Positions 5,978 to 6,695 of a stretch of 6,695 bases of DNA are shown here, in pieces (positions within the stretch are counted from its first letter, which is position 1; each line of letters starts with the position of its first letter). The position numbers and the translations under genes are program-made. Below the pieces are notes generated by a model. That model saw only the letters and a list, made by a program, of their open reading frames with translations, had not been told where the DNA came from and did not search any database. Source of the DNA: Rhodoferax sp. (GTDB lineage: Bacteria; Pseudomonadota; Gammaproteobacteria; Burkholderiales; Burkholderiaceae_C); assembly GCA_030833685.1 (NCBI GenBank), contig JAURGS010000139.1, forward strand, positions 1-6,695. Reading direction: 5' to 3'.

Positions 5978-6695
5978 ATGACTGATTTGTTTAAGCGGTC
6001 TTTATTTAAAACGCTTGCCCTGGGCACCGTAGCAGCTGCTGCGCTTGTGGCCTGCGGCAAGAAAGAAGAAGCCAAGCCGGCTGCGGCCGCGCCAGCACCT
6101 GCCGCGGCACCTGCACCGGTCAAGCCTGACCCGTTGAAAATTGCCTTCGCCTATGTGGGCCCGGTGGGCGACGGTGGATGGACATTTGCGCATGACAACG
6201 GGCGCAAGGCTATCGAAAAAGAATTCGGCGACAAGGTTGTCACCAGCTTTGTTGAAAACGTACCTGAGTCTGCTGACGCAGAGCGCGTGATTCGCGACAT
6301 GGCTGCGCAAGGCAACAAGCTTATTTTTGGTACCACCTTTGGCTACATGGACCCCATGCTCAAGGTAGCGGGTGACAACGCGGGTGTGAAGTTTGAACAT
6401 GCCACCGGCTACAAGCAGGGCGCCAATATGCGCACTTATGACAGCCGAACCTATGAAGGCGCATACCTGGCTGGTTTGATCGCGGGCAAGATGACCAAGA
6501 GCAACACGCTCGGTGTGGTTGCCTCGATCCCAATCCCCGAAGTCATTCGCAATATCAACAGCTTTACGCTGGGTGCCCAGGTCAGCAACCCCAAGGTCAA
6601 GACCAAAGTGGTCTGGATCAACGGTTGGTTTGATCCACCCAAAGAGTCCGAGGCTGCCTCGACCCTGATCAATGGCGGCGCTGACGTGCTGTTCC
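5978..6695 (+). CDS. BMP-family ABC transporter substrate-binding lipoprotein, 3' end outside window
   Basis: The first 239 codons of a substrate-binding lipoprotein (BMP/PnrA-like, type 1 periplasmic-binding fold) are present; the reading frame is open to the window edge, so the C-terminus is missing. The signal peptide has a basic n-region (MTDLFKRSLFK), a hydrophobic core (12-24) and a lipobox LVAC with the lipidated cysteine at C26. Residues 28-33 are charged (KKEEAK), followed by an Ala/Pro-rich tether to about residue 50. The folded domain starts at LKIAFAYVGPVGDGGW (53-68). Other recognisable segments are GTTFGYMDPMLKVA, HATGYKQGANMRTY, the BMP-typical YEGAYLAGLIAG (165-176) and VVASIPIPEVIRNINSF. 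It should capture the nucleoside or purine-like substrate and deliver it to the two permeases encoded just upstream. The +2 residue after Cys is Gly, not the Asp inner-membrane retention signal known from E. coli, so final membrane placement is uncertain. Confidence 0.88.
   Translation, partial: MTDLFKRSLFKTLALGTVAAAALVACGKKEEAKPAAAAPAPAAAPAPVKPDPLKIAFAYVGPVGDGGWTFAHDNGRKAIEKEFGDKVVTSFVENVPESADAERVIRDMAAQGNKLIFGTTFGYMDPMLKVAGDNAGVKFEHATGYKQGANMRTYDSRTYEGAYLAGLIAGKMTKSNTLGVVASIPIPEVIRNINSFTLGAQVSNPKVKTKVVWINGWFDPPKESEAASTLINGGADVLF

Overview
The window is ordinary bacterial chromosome with moderately high GC, tightly packed genes and short intergenic gaps. Protein features point to a Gram-negative beta-proteobacterium, probably Burkholderiales and perhaps Comamonadaceae. 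This placement is an inference from overall protein character, not a measured phylogeny. No tRNA, rRNA, CRISPR array, insertion sequence or phage gene was seen.

Layout: (1) positions 26-1468, minus strand, carry an 8-oxoguanine deaminase of the amidohydrolase superfamily. (2) A divergent intergenic region (1469-1559) holds an FNR-type operator-like palindrome. (3) Positions 1560-2183, plus strand, carry a Crp/Fnr-family regulator without FNR-type cysteines but with the FNR-type E..SR recognition helix. (4) Positions 2184-2365 hold a likely intrinsic terminator followed by a structured leader whose last stem ends directly at the next start codon. (5) Positions 2366-5908 carry a three-gene ABC transporter operon: a double-domain ATPase and two permeases, with overlapping junctions. 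(6) Positions 5909-5977 hold a short gap with a promoter-like element and a good ribosome binding site. (7) Positions 5978-6695 carry the start of a BMP-family substrate-binding lipoprotein, cut by the window edge.

How the genes fit together: BMP-type importers of this architecture (one fused double ATPase, two unlike permeases, one BMP lipoprotein) take up nucleosides or purine-like compounds. The adjacent deaminase converts 8-oxoguanine to urate. The cluster therefore looks like a purine uptake and catabolism locus, with the Crp/Fnr protein as its likely local regulator. The exact substrate cannot be read from the sequence.

The genes belong to known families, and no new multi-gene system is evident. 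The least explained parts are the leader in front of the ATPase gene, with mutually exclusive pairings and no visible Shine-Dalgarno sequence, and the pairing of a cysteine-poor FNR-like regulator with an FNR-like box in its own promoter region.
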